The translations under genes were made by a program, and so were the position numbers. Below are positions 43,471 to 56,633 of a DNA stretch of 64,000 bases, in pieces (positions within the stretch are counted from its first letter, which is position 1; the number at the start of each line of letters is the position of its first letter). The DNA is taken from assembly GCA_035772735.1 (NCBI GenBank), contig JASDFA010000016.1:142550501-142614500 (forward strand), given 5' to 3'. The notes under the pieces were generated by a model, which saw only the letters and a list, made by a program, of their open reading frames with translations, had not been told where the DNA came from and did not search any database. Origin of the DNA: Datura wrightii (lineage: Eukaryota > Streptophyta > Magnoliopsida > Solanales > Solanaceae).

Positions 43471-44150
43471 TGACCAAGTTGACTCAGAAGAAGGTAAAGT
43501 TCCAGTGGTCGGAAGCTTGTGAGCAAAGCTTCCAAGATTTGAAGACTCGACTCACTTCAACAGCAGTGTTGACCCTACCCGAGGGTACCAATGGTTTTGT
43601 GATGTATTGTGATGCTTTGAGAATCGGACTTAAATGTGTGTTGATGCACCATGGGAAAGTGATAGAATATGCCTCAAGACAATTGAAAGTTCATGAGAAG
43701 AATTATCCGACCCATGATCTTGTGTTGGCCACAGTGGTATTATCCTTGAAGATATGGCGGCATTACTTGTATGGGGTCCACGTGGGTGTGCTCACGGATC
43801 ACAAGAGTCTTCAATATGGGTTCACGCGGAAAGATCTCAATCTTCAAAAAAGGAGGTGGTTGGAAGTACTAAAGGACTACAAAATGAGTGTCCTTTACCA
43901 CACGGGCAAGGCCAATGTGGTAGTGGATGCACTTAGTAGGCTCTCTATGGAGAGTGTGTCTCACGTGGACGAGGGAAGGAAGAAGTTGGTGAAAGATGTT
44001 CATCGACTTGCAAGGTTGGGAGTTAGGTTGGTAGACTCGACCGATGACTGCGTTGTTGTGCAGAATAGATCAGAATCGTCCTTGGTAGTAGATGTGAAAG
44101 CTAGGCAGAATGAGGACCCGATGTTGGTAAAGTTGAAGGAAGTCGTTTAG
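43471..44150 (+). pseudogene. Element C RNase H domain and tether
   Basis: An open stretch of about 225 codons: LTQKKVKFQWSEACEQSFQD, GFVMYCDALRIGLKCVLMHH (first Asp; the usual Ala-Ser after it is Ala-Leu), YASRQLKVHEKNYPTHDLVL (family Glu in ELA replaced by Val), GVLTDHKSLQYGFTRKDLNL and VLYHTGKANVVVDALSRLSM. The loss of Glu in the LELA position suggests an inactive RNase H even without the flanking shifts. Confidence 0.84.
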
Positions 44151-44377
44151 AGTAAAAAGGTGGAGGTTCCAAAGGGAAGATGGGGTGATGTGGTACCAGG
44201 GTCATCTATGTGTTCCAGATGTCGATAATTTGCGGTACATGATATTACATGAGGCACATGGATCTAGGTATTCTATTCATCCGGGTTCCACCGATATGTA
44301 TCATGACTTGCGGGAACTATATTTGTGGAATGGCATGAAGAAGCATATTGCAGAATTCGTAGCCAAGTACCCCAACT
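44151..44377 (+). pseudogene. int: Element C integrase, N-terminal part before H
   Basis: GHLCVPDVDNLRYMILHEAH, then GSRYSIHPGSTDMYHDLREL and HIAEFVAKYPN. These are the zinc-finger His pair (H-x-H) and the start of the Cys pair, whose first Cys is now Tyr. H interrupts the gene between the two Cys positions. It continues at 57238 with CQKVKVGLQ. Confidence 0.82.
44373..44377. repeat. Target-site duplication of complex H, left copy (CAACT)
   Basis: Partner AAACT at 57233-57237, one difference. It is supported by the integrase reading that resumes after it. Confidence 0.75.
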
Positions 44378-46866
44378 TGTCACAACCCGAATGGGGACCC
44401 GGATTATAGACATGGGACAAGGGATCCCGAGAGACCCCAAGTCAACCCATGGCATAAGAATTTAACTAACTCATTTCATAATCATGAAGAAGACATAAAT
44501 ATAAACTTAGCGAAAGTCTCATACAACGGCACATCGGAACAACATCCGAAGCTATACATACATAAGTCTGAAAGCCTCTAGTCTAGGTGAGTTGATGGGA
44601 CAAGACCCCAACTAACTCTACAAAACATGAAACTTAAATATGAACTGAAATTGAAAGTCTAGTCCTTGAAAGATGAGGACTCACCAATCCCGAGCATATA
44701 AGGACTCTGTAAAGCTGATTAAGAGTGGGGCTGGAGCTACGAGATGGGTCCTGCATCATAAAATGATACAAAATAGAAAGTATGCGGTCAGTACATGGAA
44801 TGTATCGAGTATGCAAGGTAAGTAAAACTGCTTTAGAAAAGTAAATCATTTAAAAAATTTCATGCATATCATACGCTTTCGACATGAGAGGAAGGGCATA
44901 TATGCGTTCTTTCTGAAATCATAATCTCATCATAACATGACCACACATAGCTTTATAGCATCATGACTCATTAGAATGAATCAAAGCCAAAACATAACAT
45001 TTAATTGAAAAGCTGAACTATGAGTCAAACCTTGCTTTAAAAACGTGCATGCATAAAGTAACAGTCATGAGTAATGAATATGCAAATCTGAATGATATAG
45101 ACAGTGGGAGACTCGTCACTTAACCAATATACTACGATAGAGCTTACATGGTCCCGACTATCACACTCAAGTGGGCAGAGCCATCCAAAACCTTGCAGGG
45201 GCTAAGAACGCTACCATGATATCGATATCAATCTCAAAGGGACAATCAGACGGGGATAGCTCACAAGGGAGGTCCCAATAATATAATAGTATCAACCTAT
45301 GTTGGCACGTAATTTTGGAGCATAGCGTGATCGACCCTTAACTCGCTCGGTGCTAGACTCTTCTCCCAGAAACATGCAATGCTCCATCGTATATAACGAA
45401 GCTATAGATCATCTAATGACGAAGCTCAATATGAAATCATGCATAGCTCAACCTCGTATGAGACGACGCTTAACATTATCTATCGACAAAGCTGATTAAT
45501 GAAATCATGTTTAGACTTGACATCATATGAAAATGAAGCTCAACATTGTCCTTTGACAAAGCTCCATAATGACATATATCTCAATTATGGATTCATGCAT
45601 ATGAGAAGCTTGTTTTGAATTAGACCACTAGCTAGAATTTATGAAATTTGGGAGACTTCACTTCGAATCATGTGGTAAGCTTATTTCGGGAAAAATCATT
45701 ATTAAATCAACATGTGGGCATTGCCCAAAGCTTTACCAAACTTAGATCTACTCAATTCATTTTAAAATCAACATCATAATCATGGGTAGCTTTATAAACA
45801 TACTTTTCATCATCAAATCTCATCATCATCATACATCAACATCATTCTCTTCTTTCATGAACTTCTCATCCATGGGCATTCAATTTCATAATTTAGAAAT
45901 CACAATTTGGATTTAAAACAATTTAAAATCAGCCCAAGCTTCACAACTCACCAATATAAACATAATCTTATCATACCATGTATAGAGATGGAAGAATCAA
46001 GCAATTTGGTGAAAACCCCATACCTGATCATAGACAATTTAACATGATTTGATAGAAATTGGGCATGGGTGTGGAAGGAGGCAGCTACTCATATCCTTAC
46101 ATACCTGGAAAAGGTGAATTCTTACAACCTCTAATTGCCCAAGATGAGATTCTAATAGAAACCTTGAGATTTTGCATTGAATCCTCTCTTCAAACCTTCA
46201 AACTTTCATGCATGAGAAAAATGACTTAGAATAGGTTTTCCCCTACTTAAAACACACTAAAACTAGCTTTAAACGATGTAGTATAGGTCTTAGGAGCTTA
46301 GGAAATTATGAGAAGGCCCTTACTAATTTGCATAAAAATAACTTCCAGGTGACCCTAATGGGTGACCTGATGACTCGTCAGGATGGGCAACTGCTCGTCG
46401 AGTCGCTCGTCAAGTACACTGGATAAAAAATCACTTAGGGCTCGTAACAAGGGACTTAACGAATTGTTCCTCAAGACAACGACTAGTGGGCACCTCCCGT
46501 CATTTACACTGTCTCATTCTATATTAAAATTCAATCTGCTTGCTCACGACTCACCTCACGAGTCATTGGGACTGACCACAACTCGTGTTATCCCTTCCGT
46601 TAGGTACACTGATCGATCCTCCCATTGACTTCTCAACTTCACCCTACGGTTAACCTAACGACTCGTGATGGCTGAACCCCAAGACATTCCCACGCCAGTG
46701 GGGACCTAAGACCTATATCTCATCTAGGCCATCCCGCGAGCCACGTGATGACTCGTGGGGTCTCCTAAGTAGTCATCCAATGATTCTTCCTACAACTAAA
46801 GCCTCATTTCCTAGATTTTCCCCATTTGATCCCGGGTCTGATCCTTAGGTTCCCGGGGTATTACCA
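44378..46866 (-). repeat. H downstream LTR (2489 bp)
   Basis: On the minus strand TGGTAATACCCCGGGAACC (46866) to TTCGGGTTGTGACA (44378). GACTCGT/ACGAGTC motifs cluster at 46360-46780. It is a close relative of the C and G LTRs in the opposite orientation. Confidence 0.9.
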
Positions 46867-46880
46867 TATCTCCCACTTGG
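46867..46880 (-). other. H polypurine tract (first unit)
   Basis: The minus strand reads CCAAGTGGGAGATA next to the LTR. The family form is CCAAGGGGGAGATA. Confidence 0.8.
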
Positions 46881-47145
46881 TAACATTCGTCCACGAATGT
46901 TAGAAACAAAAAGAAAATAGAAACATGCAATTTTCATATGCAAATACTGATTATTTTAACTGAAAACCGACTGAATGACTACCTCTGAAAAGAACTACAC
47001 AGTTGAAGTGAATTCAAAAATCACATACATTTATCATAACATAATTCAAACTTGTGGACATAAACTGAACATGGAAACTGATTAGAGAATTAGGGCAAAA
47101 ACAGATACCTCAAATTGAAACTGAGCTGGTAGGGAACAGGTGAGG

Positions 47146-47690
47146 TTATTTAGCCATCATAGCCGCTTCGACTTCCCATATAGCTCCCTCAACATGATGG
47201 TTTCTCCATAACACCTTTACCGAAGCTACTTCTTTGTTCCTCCACCTCCGAACCTGGCGATCAAAAATTGCAACTGGAATTTCCTCATAACTGAGGCTAT
47301 CTCCCACACCAACGCTTTCCACCGAGACTACTAAAGCTGGATCACCCAAGCACTTTTTGAAGAACGACACATGAAACACGGGATGTACTGAAGATAAATC
47401 TGATGGCAAGTCAAACTCATATGCTACCTTACCAACTCTTCTCGTAACCCGGTAGGGACTAACATAACAACGATTGAGTTTTGATTTCTTTCCGAACCGC
47501 ATGACTCCCTTCACGGGAGATATCTTTAGAAATACACAATCATCAACCTCAAAATCCAAATCTCTTCTTCTAACATCCGCATATGACTTTTGACGACTCT
47601 GAGCAGTTTTCAGCCTGTCCCTTATAAATTGAACCTTCGCCATAGCCTCGTGAACTGATTCTGGCCGTCTCATAGATGCCTCACCAACCT
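47146..47690 (-). pseudogene. H integrase C-terminus and chromodomain-like segment
   Basis: A long undamaged minus-strand frame: AMAKVQFIRDRLKTAQSRQK, DFEVDDCVFLKISPVKGVMR, VAYEFDLPSDLSSVHPVFHV, YEEIPVAIFDRQVRRWRNKE and VASVKVLWRNHHVEGAIWEV ending AAMMAK. Order and motifs equal those in A (7453-7692). The sequence before it (47690-47940) carries the integrase core end with a further frame change. Confidence 0.85.
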
Positions 47691-48430
47691 AAAACCATCT
47701 GATGGGTGACCTACACCTCCGCCTATAAAGAGCTTCGAACGGTGCCATTTGGATATTGGAGTGGTAGCTGTTATTGTAAGCAAACTCAATAAAGGGAAAG
47801 TGATCATCCCAACTATCTTTAAAGTCCATTACACAAGCTCTTAAGAGAACCTTCCTCTGCTAGAGAAAATGAAAAAGAGAATTCTCGAGAGTTTGGATTG
47901 TCTGCTCTGCCTGACCATCCGTTTGCGGATGGAATGCTGTGCTTAGCTTAACCTGAGTCCCAAGCCTTTTTGGATAGACCACCAAAATTGAGAGGTAAAC
48001 TGAGTACCTCGGTCTGAAATAATATACAAGGGCACTCCATGAAGTTGAACCAACTCCCGAATATACAGTTTGGCATAATCATCCATTGAATCAGTGGTTT
48101 TGACCGGTAGAAAGTGGGCAGCCTTGGTCAACCTGTCGACCACCACCCAAATGGAATCATAATGTCGGTGAGTATGAGGTAGGCCTGTAATGAAGTCCAT
48201 ATTAATCTCTTCCCACTTCCAAGTGGGAATGCTAATATCCTGAAGTACGCCTCCCGACCTTTGATGTTCGAACTTCACTTATTGAGAGTTCGGGCACTTG
48301 TCTACAAGTTCTGCAATATCCTTCTTCATGGCGTTCCACCAATATATTTCCCGCAAGTCACGATACATCTTGGTGGCACCCAGATGGAATGAATACCTGG
48401 ACCCATGTGCTTGATGCAATATCCAGTCCC
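47691..48430 (-). pseudogene. int: H integrase zinc finger and core
   Basis: On the minus strand, traces of the zinc finger (HQAHGSRYSFHLG, then CPNSQ with a TAA stop after it near 48279) precede GGVLQDISIPTWKWEEINMD, FITGLPHTHRHYDSIWVVVD (first Asp), RLTKAAHFLPVKTTDSMDDY and VPLYIISDRGTQFTSQFWW (second Asp). The frame is lost near 47943. The part with the catalytic Glu (about 47900-47930, HPQTDGQAEQTIQTLE-like) is in a different frame. In-frame stops and shifts make it inactive. Confidence 0.82.
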
Positions 48431-48679
48431 TTAAATTATCAACATCGGGAACACATAGATGACCCTAGTACTGTAGTACCCCATCTCCCTCTTGGGAGAA
48501 AACCTCCACCTTTTGACTCCGAACAGCCTCCTTTAGCTTTACCAACATCAGATGCTCATCTCACCTAGCTTTCAAATCCACTACCAGGGATGATTCTTAT
48601 CCGTTTCGCATAACAATGCCGCCATCGATAGAGTTGACCAATCTAACTCCCAACCTCGCAAGTCGATGGACATCTCTCA

Positions 48680-49150
48680 CCAACTCTGTCTTTCCCTCAT
48701 CAACGCGGGACACGCTCTCCATAGAGAGTCTACTAGAGCATCCACAATCACGTTAGCGTTTCCTGGGTGGTAAAGAACACTCATATCATAATCCTTTTGT
48801 AGCTCAACCACCTCCTTTGCTGAAGATTGAGATCCTTCTGTGTGAACACATATTGCAGCTCTTGTGATCCGTAAAATACATCCACATGGACCCCATATAA
48901 GTAATGCCGCCATATCTTAAATGCAAACACCACGGTGGCCAACTCAAGATCATGGGTCGAGTAGTTCTTTCCAAGAACGTTCATTTGTCTCGAGGCATAT
49001 GCTTTTACTTTCCCATGCATCATCAACACAAACCCGAGTCTGACTCGCGAAGCATCACAATACACCATAAAACCATCAGTACCCTCAGGTAGGGTCAACA
49101 CTGGTGCTGAAGTGAGTTGGGTCTTCAACTCTTGGAAGCTTTTCTCACAA
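48680..49150 (-). pseudogene. H RNase H domain
   Basis: Continuous with RT on the minus strand: LTLPEGTDGFMVYCDASRVR (first Asp), YASRQMNVLGKNYSTHDLEL (Glu), FKIWRHYLYGVHVDVF, then YGSQELQYVFTQKDLNLQQR where family members have TDHKSLQY. The last catalytic Asp has become Gly through local base changes. The tether VLYHPGNANVIVDAL is in another frame near 48745. Confidence 0.82.
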
Positions 49151-50110
49151 GCCTCCGACAATTGAAACTTCACCTTCTTCTGTGTCAACTTGGTCATAGG
49201 TGCGGAAATAGTTGAAAAGCCCTCCATAAATCTCTTATAGTAACCTTCTAAGTCCATAAAGCTCCTGATATCGAATGGGTTCACCGGTCTGGGCCAATTC
49301 TTTACCTCCTCGATCTTCTTGGAATCTAACTTTATGCCCTCACTTGATACCACATGGCCTAGAAATGCCATTGAGTCCAACCAAAACTCACATTTGCTGA
49401 ACTTTGCATACAACTGACAATCCTTGAGGGTCTGAAGCACTGCTCTAAAGTTAGCAGCATGCTCCTCTTCGCTCCGAGAGTATATAAGGATGTCATCGAT
49501 GAACACAATCACGAACATGTCCAAATATGCCTTGAACATCCTATTCATTAGATCCATAAAAGCTACAGGGGCTTTGGTTAGTCAAAAAGATATAACAACA
49601 AATTCATAGTGACCATATCGAGTCCTGAAAGCAGTCTTCGGGATGTCACTCTCCCGAACCCTGAGCTGGTGATACTCGGAGCTGAGATAAATCTTGGAGA
49701 AACACTTGGCTCCCTGAAGTTGATTGAATAAATCATCAATCCTGGGTACGGGGTATCTGTTCCTAATGGTGACCTTGTTCAACTACCAATAGTCAATACA
49801 CATGCGAAGGGAACCGTCCTTCTTTTGAACAAATAATACTAGTGCACCCCATGGTGACTTACTCGGCCTAATAAAACCCTTATCTAACAGGTCCTTCAAT
49901 TGATCCTTCAACTCTTTTAGCTCGGCGGGAGCCATTTTGTAAGGTAGAGTAGATATAGGTTGCGTGTTTGTAAGATGGCCTATACTGAAATCAGTCTCCC
50001 GCTCGGGAGGGATACTTGTAAAATCATCAGGAATGACCTCTGGATACTCACCTACTACTGGTACAAACTAAATAGTTAGGGTTTTGGTCTCAACGTCCTT
50101 AACCCTAACT
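49151..50110 (-). pseudogene. H reverse transcriptase with a mutated catalytic residue
   Basis: On the minus strand: MNKVTIRNRYPVPRIDDLFN, QLQGAKCFSKIYLSSEYHQL, RESDIPKTAFRTRYGHYEFV. Motif A reads SKIY instead of SKID: the codon at 49687-49689 is TAT where Asp GAT is expected. A stop at about 49580 is followed by MDLMNRMFKAYLDMFVIVFI, DDILIYSRSEEEHAANFRAV (Asp pair present) and EFWLDSMAFLGHVVSSEGIK. The upstream entry (49800-50110) is in other frames with stops. Confidence 0.86.
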
Positions 50111-50276
50111 AGATAGTAATGCAACCCTTAGAAATCATCTTTCTGGCGTTAAGGTAGAAAATGAATCGACCTACGGGCATAGCTGAACTACCTTTCTATT
50201 CTAACACCGGCTCAATCGGAAATCTGAGCTCCTCTGACCGGGTTCTATAATTAACTGAAGCATAGCATGCTAATAG

Positions 50277-50738
50277 CTAATCCATGCCTAGAATGACATC
50301 GTAATTAGTCATGGCTAACTCTATCAAGTTTGTTGAGGTGACCTTATGCAGGATTGAGACTGAGCAACCTCTATATATCCGTCTAGCTATAACTGAGTCA
50401 CCTACTGGAGTGGAAACTGATAAGGGGTCTGACAAGACATAGGGACTGACTCCGAAGCTATTGTCTACATATGGTGTCACAAAGGATAGGGTATCCCCTG
50501 GATCTAGCAATGCATATACATCAACATGAAGAACTCTCAACATACCGGTGACCACACTTGGTGAGGCCTCCTGCTTCTGATGAGTGGCTAAGGCATAGAA
50601 CATGTTCTGGTATTGACTGCCAACTATGTTAGTAGATGGCCCCTGTTGTGCTATGCACGGGGAAGGGGTTGCTGAACTAGAAGCTAGGCCTCGACCCCTA
50701 ACCTGATCCCGTCTCGCAGCGGGATAATCTCTAAGCAT
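50277..50738 (-). pseudogene. pro: H protease and end of gag
   Basis: A 153-codon minus-strand frame begins within the zinc-knuckle end (MLRDYPAARRDQVRGRG), crosses the Ser/Pro/Gln linker, and reads LHVDVYALLDPGDTLSFVTP (active-site region DPGDT; the common family form is DPGAT), GDSVIARRIYRGCSVSI and TNYDVILGMD, the closing motif. The domain itself is unbroken. Confidence 0.84.
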
Positions 50739-51780
50739 ATGTCTAGGCTGCGAAAAAAAAAGCTCCTGAGCCTGCCAAGCACTGGCTTGTGTGTCCTCGG
50801 TCGCAACTATGACAAGATGGAATGTTGGAATATGCGGGCCTGCTATTATGACCCCTCAAGCCTGACGCTCGCCCTCTCTGATCATGTCTGGGCCTAGATT
50901 TCACACTCAGTGCTTAAGATGTAAGGGCTGATGATCTCTAGTTGGTCTACTGTCGATGCCCACCACCGATCCTCTGCTGAGAGAACCTGTGGTCCTCGAT
51001 CCTGGCCCTCTTGGCGTCCCTCACCCTCAAATGTGCCATCTCCATCTACTGGGTGTACAACACTATGCAAGGGAAGTCCTTTTCTTGGTGCAGCACAGCT
51101 ATCCTTTCATCCTTGTCCCAGTAACCTGCTATTCCATACATAAATCGGCTCACCCGCATCCGCTGGTCGGCCACTAACTCTGGGGCGTACTTAGATTGGC
51201 GGGTGAACTTAACGGTGCACTCTTGAATAGTCATCCTTCCTTCCTTTAAATTCATGAACTCAGCTACTTTCAACTCCCTCATCTATTGAGGGAAGAACCG
51301 ATCTAGGAATGCAACCTGAAACTCTTCCCATGTGATAGGACTGGCTCTTGTGACCCTGTTGTCCTTCCATTAGTGGAACCAAATATGTGCAACCCCTTCA
51401 ACTGGTAGGAGGCCAACTCTTCGCACTCAACACTGCTCATCCCCATAACCTGGGTGATCTTAACAATCTCATCAATGAAAGCATGCGAGTCCACATCGAC
51501 CTTGGACCCCAAAAACTCCAACGGGTTCATTCTCAAAAAGTCTCGAACCCTGGCCGCTGGTACATTGCTATTTTAAGGAACATGCGCAATGGCCTACTGA
51601 TTTACCTAAGCGGTCAAGGCCTGCACGAGCAACAGAATAGTGGCCGGGAACTCAACATGAGCGGCCGGTTCTGGTGTCTGAGGCTCCTGAACTGGTGGGG
51701 CAGGCTGGTGCCCATAACCATTTCCATCCTTGTTGCCTTCACCACCTCCATTCCTTCATCCTCATTCTTTGAGGTGCCAT
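50739..51780 (-). pseudogene. gag: H gag
   Basis: The start ATG is at 51780 (minus; MAPQRMRMKEWRW). Domain pieces are MNPLEFLGSKVDVDSHAFID and EIVKITQVMGMSSVECEELA (51303-51536), then MRELKVAEFMNLKEGRMTIQ and FTRQSKYAPELVADQRMRVS (51046-51282). Stops and at least two frameshifts separate them. The zinc knuckle near 50760-50830 is degraded. Confidence 0.8.
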
Positions 51781-51972
51781 GATTCTACAATCGCGAATAG
51801 CACGAATTAGAAGAATAGAGAGACTTTTCATCGCACGACATAGATCATGAAAGAAGGGAACATTTCCTAAAAATTTAGTAGCCCCTTTGTCATAAGTGTG
51901 GCGCACTTCACGCCCATGAAAAAGACTCTACTTAACGCGGCTTTCAGACTCCCAAGGACACTTCAAACCTAT

Positions 51973-51985
51973 GGCTCTGATACGA
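51973..51985 (-). other. H primer-binding site
   Basis: The minus strand reads TCGTATCAGAGCC, one mismatch to TGGTATCAGAGCC, four bases after the LTR end TGACA. Confidence 0.85.
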
Positions 51986-51989
51986 AGTT

Positions 51990-54486
51990 TGTCACGACTC
52001 GAATGGAACCCGAATCGTATACATGGGAAAAGGGACACAGAGAGACCCCAAGTTGACCCATGGCATAAGCATTCTACTAACTCATTTCATAATCATGAAG
52101 TAGACAAAAATATACACTTAGTGGAATTCTAATACAACAACACATCAGAACAACATTCTAAGCTATACATACATATGTCTGAAAGCCTCTAGTCTAGATG
52201 AGTTGATGGGACAAGACCCCAACTACCTCCACAAAATATGAAACTAAAATACGAACTGAAAATGAGGATTTAGTCCTCAAAAGATGAGGACTCACCAATG
52301 CCGAGCAGATACGGACTCTGTAAAGCTGATTAAGAGCGGGGCTGGAGCTGCGAGCCGGGTCCTGTATCATTAAACCATATATCATAGAAAGTATGCCATC
52401 AGTACATGAAATGTACCGAGTATACAAGGTATGTAAAACTTCTTTAAAAAAGTAAATCATTTAAAACATTTCATGCATATCATACGTTTTCAACATGAGA
52501 GGAAGACCATACATGCATCCTTTCTAAAATCATAATCTCATCATAACATGAAAATGCATAGCTTTATAATATCATGAATGATTCGAATGACTTAAAACTG
52601 GAACATAACATTTATATTAAAAAGATGAACAATGAGTCAAACTTGCTTTTAGAACATGCATGCGTAAAGTAATCGTCATGAGTAATGAATATGCAAATCT
52701 GAATGATATAGATGGTGGGAGACTCGTCACTTAAATGACATACCATGATAGAGCTTACATGGTCCCGACAATCACACTCAAGTGGGCAGAGCCATCAAAA
52801 CCTTGCTAGCGCTAAGGACACTACCATGATATAAACGCCAAGCTCAAAGGGCCAATCGGTCGGGGATAGCTCACAAGGGAGGTCCCAATAATATAATAGT
52901 ATCAACCTACGTTAGCACGTAGTTTTAGGGCATAGGGTAATCAAACCTTAACCCACTTGATACTAGACTCTTCTCCCAAAAACATGCAATGCTCTACATC
53001 ATATATAACGAAGCTCAACATCTTCTACTGAAAAGCTCAATATCATCTAATGAAGCTCAATATGAAATCATACGTAGCTCAACATCGTATGAAACGAAAC
53101 ATAACATTGTCTATCAACAAATCTCATAAATGAAATCATGCATAGACTCGACATCATATGAAAATGAAGCTCAGTATTTTCCTTTGACAAATCTCAATAC
53201 TGACAGACATAACAATTATGGATTCATGCATATGAGAAGCTTGTTTCAAATCACACCAAAAGCTAGAATTTATGATATTTGGGAGACTTCACTCCAAATC
53301 ATGTGGTAAGCTTATTTCGGGAAAAATAATTATTTTAAATCAATATGTGGGCATTTTCCAAAGCTTCATCAAACTTAGATCTACTCAATACATTTTGAAA
53401 TCAACATCATAATCATGGGTAGCTTTAGAAACATACTTTTTCATCATCAAAACTCATTAGCATCATACATTCAACATCATTCTTTTCTTTCATGAACTTC
53501 TCATCCGTGGGCATTCAATTTCGTAATTTAGAAATCACAATTTGGATTGAAAACAATTTAAAACCTGCCGAAGCTTCACAACTCACCAATATAAGCATAA
53601 TCTAATCATACCCATGTATAGAGATTGAAGAATCATACAATTGGGTGAAAACCCCATACTTGATTATAGACAATTTATCATGATTTGATAGAAATTGGGC
53701 ATGGGTATGGAAGGAGGCACCCACTCATAGCCTTACATACCTGGAAATGGTAAATTCTAACACCCTCTAATTTCCCAAGATGAAATTCCAATGAAAACCT
53801 TGAGATTTTTCCTTGAATCCTCTATTCAAACCTTCAAATTTGCATGCATGGGAAGAATGACTAAGAATAGGTTTTCCCCTGCTTAAAACCCCCTAAAACG
53901 AGCCTTAAACGACGTAGTATAGGTCTTAGCAACTTAGGAAATTACGAGAAGGCCCTTACTGATTCGAAGAAAAATAACTGCCAGGTGACCTAATGGGTGA
54001 CTCGGGATGGGCAATGACTCATCGAGTTGCTCGTCAAGTACACTAGATAAAAGATCACTTAGGGGTCGTAATGGGGAACTTAACGAATCCTTCCTCAACA
54101 CCACGACTCCTGGTCACCTCCCATCATGTACACTATCTAATTATCAATTAAAATTCAATCTGCTTGCTCACGACTCACCTCATGAGTAATTGGGACTGAC
54201 CACGACTCGTGGGGTCCCTTCCTTTTGGTACACTGGTCGATCCTCCCATTGACTTCTCAACTTTACCCCACAGTTAACCTAACGACTCGTGGTGGCTAAC
54301 CATGAGTTGTTCCCATGACTGTGGGGACCTCAAACCTACATCTCATTCAGGCCTTCCCATGATCCACCTGATGACTTGTGGGGTCTCCTTATGTATCATC
54401 CATCGACTCCTACAACTGAAGCCTCATTTCCTAGATTTTCCCCATTTGACTCCCGAGTCTGATCCTTAGGTTCCCGGGGTATTACA
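51990..54486 (-). repeat. H shared middle LTR (2497 bp)
   Basis: On the minus strand TGTAATACCCCGGGAACC (54486) to GAGTCGTGACA (51990). It is the 3' LTR of the partial unit to its right and the 5' LTR of the full unit to its left. GACTCGT-type motifs are at 53990-54410. Confidence 0.9.
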
Positions 54487-56633
54487 ATATCTCCCCCTTG
54501 GGAATAATCATCCTCGAATGTTAGAAACAAGAAGAAAGCAAGAACATGCAATTTTTTTAGGCAAATACGGATTATTTTAATCAAAAACTCAGGAATGACC
54601 ACCTCCGAAAAGAACTACACAACTAAACTAAATTTAGACATCACATACATTTATCTTAACATAATTCAAATTTGTGCTCATGAACTGAACATGGAAACTG
54701 ATTAGAGAATTAGGGCAAAAACTGATACCTTAAACTGAAACTGAGCCGGTAGGGAACAGGTGAGGTATTTAGCCATCGTAGCTTCTTCGGCTTCCCTCGT
54801 AACTCCCTCAACATGCTGGTTTCTACATAACAACTTCACCGTAGCTAGTTCTTTGTTCATCAGCCTCCGAACCTGGTGATCCAAAATTGCAACTAGAATT
54901 TCCTCATAACTGAGCTATCTCCCACACCAACGCTTTCCACCTAGACTACTAAAGTTGCATCACCCAAGAACTTTTTCAAGGGTGACACATGAAACACAGG
55001 ATGTACCTAAGATAACTCTGATGGAAAGTCCAACTCATATGCTACCTTACCAACTCTTCTCATAACCCGGTAGGGACCAACATAGCGGGGACTGAGTATT
55101 CCTTTCTTCTTAACCGCTTGACTCCCTTCATGGGAGATATCTTTAGAAATACCCAATAATCAACCTCAAACTCCAAATCTCTTCTTCTCACATCTTCATA
55201 TAACTTTTGACGACTCAAAGCAGTTTTAAACCTACCCCTTATCAACTGAACCTTCGCCATAACTTCATTAACCGAGTATAGCCCTATCATAGATGCCTCA
55301 CCAACCTCAAACAATTCTATGGGTGACCTACACCTCCCCCCCTAAAGAATCTCGAATGGTCCCATTTGGATAATGGAGTGATAGCTACTATTGTAAGCAA
55401 ACACGATCAAGGGCAAATGATCATCCCAACTACCTTTAAAGTCCATCATATAGGCTCTCAACATATCCTCGAGTGTCTGGATTGTCTGCTCCGCCCAACC
55501 AGCTGTTTGCGGATGGAATGCTGTTCTTAGCTTAACCTGAGTCCCAAGCCCATTTTAGAAACACCACCAAAACTGAGAGGTAAACTGAGTACCTCGGTCT
55601 GAAATAATAGACAAGGGCACTTCATGAAGTTGAACCAACACCCGAATATAAAATCTGGCATAATCATCCACTGAATCTGTGGTTTTGACCGGTATAAAGT
55701 GTGCAGCCTTGATCAACTTGTCGACCATCACCCAAATTGAATCATAGTGTCAGCGAGTACAAGGTAGACCTATAATGAAGTCCATATTAATCTCTTCCCA
55801 CTTCCAAGTGGTAATGCTAATATCCTGAAGTACGCCTCTTGGCCTTTGATGTTCGACCTTCACATGTTGAGAGTTCAGGCACTTGTCTATAAATTCTGTA
55901 ATATCCTTCTTGATGTCGTTCCACCGATATATTTCCCGCAAGTCATGATACATCTCGGTGGCAACCATATGGATGGAATACCTAGACCCATGTGCCTCAT
56001 GCAATATCCTATCTCTCAAATTATCGACATCGGAACATATAGACAACCTTGGTACCACAGCACCCCATCTCCCCCTTGGGAGAAAACCTCCACCTTTTGA
56101 CTCCGAACAGCCTCCTTCAGCTTTACCAACATCGGATGCTCATTTTTCCTAGATTTATCTACTAGCTAGGATGATTTTGATCTATTTTACACAACAACAC
56201 CACCATGGGTAGATTCGACCAATTTAACTCCCAACCTCGCAAGTAGATGGAAATCTCTCACCAACTCCTTCTTTCCCTCATCCACGTGGGACACACTCTC
56301 CATAAAGAGTTTACTAAGTGCATCCGCAACCACATTAGCCTTGCTCGAGTGGTAAAGAACATTCATATAATAATCCTTTAATAGATCCAACCACCTCCTT
56401 TGTCGAATATTGAGATCCTTCTGCGTGAACACATATTGCAAGCTCTTATGATTTGTAAATACATCCACGTGGACCCCATACAAGTAATGCCTCCATATTT
56501 TCAATGCAAACACGACCGCAGCTAACTCAAGATCATGGGTCGAGTAGTTCTTTTCATGAACCTTTAACTGTCTTGAGGCATATGTTATCACTTTCCCATA
56601 CAGCATCAACACACACCCGAGTTCGACTCACAA
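54487..56633 (-). pseudogene. Partial second interior of H (RNase H to polypurine tract)
   Basis: On the minus strand: RNase H end and tether (56612-56187: YASRQLKVHEKNYSTHDLEL, VDVFTNHKSLQYVFTQKDLN, ANVVADALSKLFM), integrase finger (56058-55850: HEAHGSRYSIHMVATEMYHD, CLNSQHVKVEHQRPRG), core start NMDFIIGLPCTR, then the C-terminal domain (55314-55060) and chromodomain-like end (54884-54750). The tract CCAAGGGGGAGATAT ends at 54487. Everything upstream of mid RNase H, including gag, protease, RT and primer site, is deleted. Stops and shifts are scattered. Confidence 0.84.

Noticed and set aside
51990..54486. Middle H LTR as a solo LTR inserted between two elements
   Set aside because: A solo LTR would have its own TSD and would not have a primer site on one side and a polypurine tract on the other.
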